Origin: Bacteroidales bacterium H4
Lineage (GTDB): Bacteria; Bacteroidota; Bacteroidia; Bacteroidales; Muribaculaceae
Length of the DNA stretch: 64,000 bases
NCBI GenBank assembly: GCA_001701165.1
Contig: DAAP01000065.1
Span: forward strand, 35,785-99,784
Direction: 5' to 3'
Shown here: piece after piece, positions 63,914 to 64,000 of the stretch
How the letters are laid out: each line of letters starts with the position of its first letter
Numbering within the stretch: position 1 is the stretch's first letter
The notes under the pieces: generated by a model
Told to the model about the DNA's origin: nothing
What the model saw: the letters and a program-made list of their open reading frames with translations, nothing else
Database searches by the model: none
Made by a program: the position numbers and the translations under genes

Positions 63914-63945
63914 CAAAAGTAAACAAAATTCTTCGCCCGCGCAAA
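63914..63945 (-). promoter_or_regulatory. Promoter of pyrH-frr
   Basis: Minus strand: TTTG (63942-63945), 20-nt spacer, TACTTTTG (63914-63921). Full consensus match, about 52 bp before the pyrH ATG. Confidence 0.85.
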
Positions 63946-64000
63946 TATTGCATTCTTTCCACCTACAATTCCACCTCGACCCAATATTGTCCTAAATAAA

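Noticed and set aside
1..64000. CRISPR array, prophage or defence system
   Set aside because: I found no repeat-spacer pattern, phage structural gene or known defence gene; the WYL regulator alone is not enough.

Overview
The window looks like a chromosome segment from a Bacteroidales bacterium, perhaps of a Muribaculaceae- or Barnesiella-like lineage; the family is a guess. Evidence seen: promoters of the Bacteroidetes type (TTTG, about 20 nt, TAnnTTTG) in front of pyrH-frr, lepB, trmD, tRNA-Glu/rpsT and tRNA-Asp; little sign of Shine-Dalgarno sequences; Bacteroidetes-style gene architectures (PASTA-tailed FtsI, long signal peptidase I, TGS/uridine-kinase fusion, RNase H1 with an N-terminal hybrid-binding domain, WbqC next to LepB). 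Base composition is about half G+C or slightly above by eye. I see no insertion sequence, prophage, CRISPR array or conjugative element.

Layout. 1-27.6 kb, all minus strand: a split division and cell-wall (dcw) cluster. Read in the direction of transcription it runs rsmH, ftsL, ftsI, murE, mraY, murD, then an 8-kb block of seven other genes (RNase H1, EamA transporter, NamZ-type muramidase, sodium:solute symporter, WYL regulator, a membrane protein, an acyltransferase), then ftsW, murG, murC, ftsQ, ftsA, ftsZ, a predicted pseudokinase, a GNAT-like protein and a secreted endonuclease cut by the left edge. mraZ is not at its usual place. 27.8-28.4 kb: rpsT between two identical tRNA-Glu genes. 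28.5-43.9 kb: housekeeping genes, nearly all minus: recO (plus), birA, tsaE, wbqC, lepB, rmlB, rmlC, an FKBP, trmD, ribF, a HAD phosphatase, uvrC, apt, a tiny lipoprotein, mnmG and ybeY.

44.2-61.3 kb, all plus strand: an envelope-glycan cluster (three glycosyltransferases, an LtaS-like transferase, a WaaP/Kdo-kinase-like protein, a nucleoside kinase, another glycosyltransferase, a sugar-nucleotide epimerase-like protein and a small membrane protein), tRNA-Asp, rnhB, an S41 protease, argS, a Bax-inhibitor-1 homologue and a MATE exporter. 61.3-63.9 kb, minus: a second acyltransferase, frr and pyrH.

The least expected observation is two sequences matching the 16-bp ParB centromere site parS, 4.5 kb apart (41375-41390 and 45928-45943), on either side of the point where gene direction switches from almost all minus to all plus (about 44 kb). 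This suggests an origin-proximal, chromosome-segregation region, although no oriC or DnaA-box cluster was found and strand composition does not clearly support an origin. Other points of interest are the interrupted dcw cluster with an apparent peptidoglycan-salvage pair inside it, the pseudokinase directly downstream of ftsZ, and the tRNA-rpsT-tRNA arrangement.
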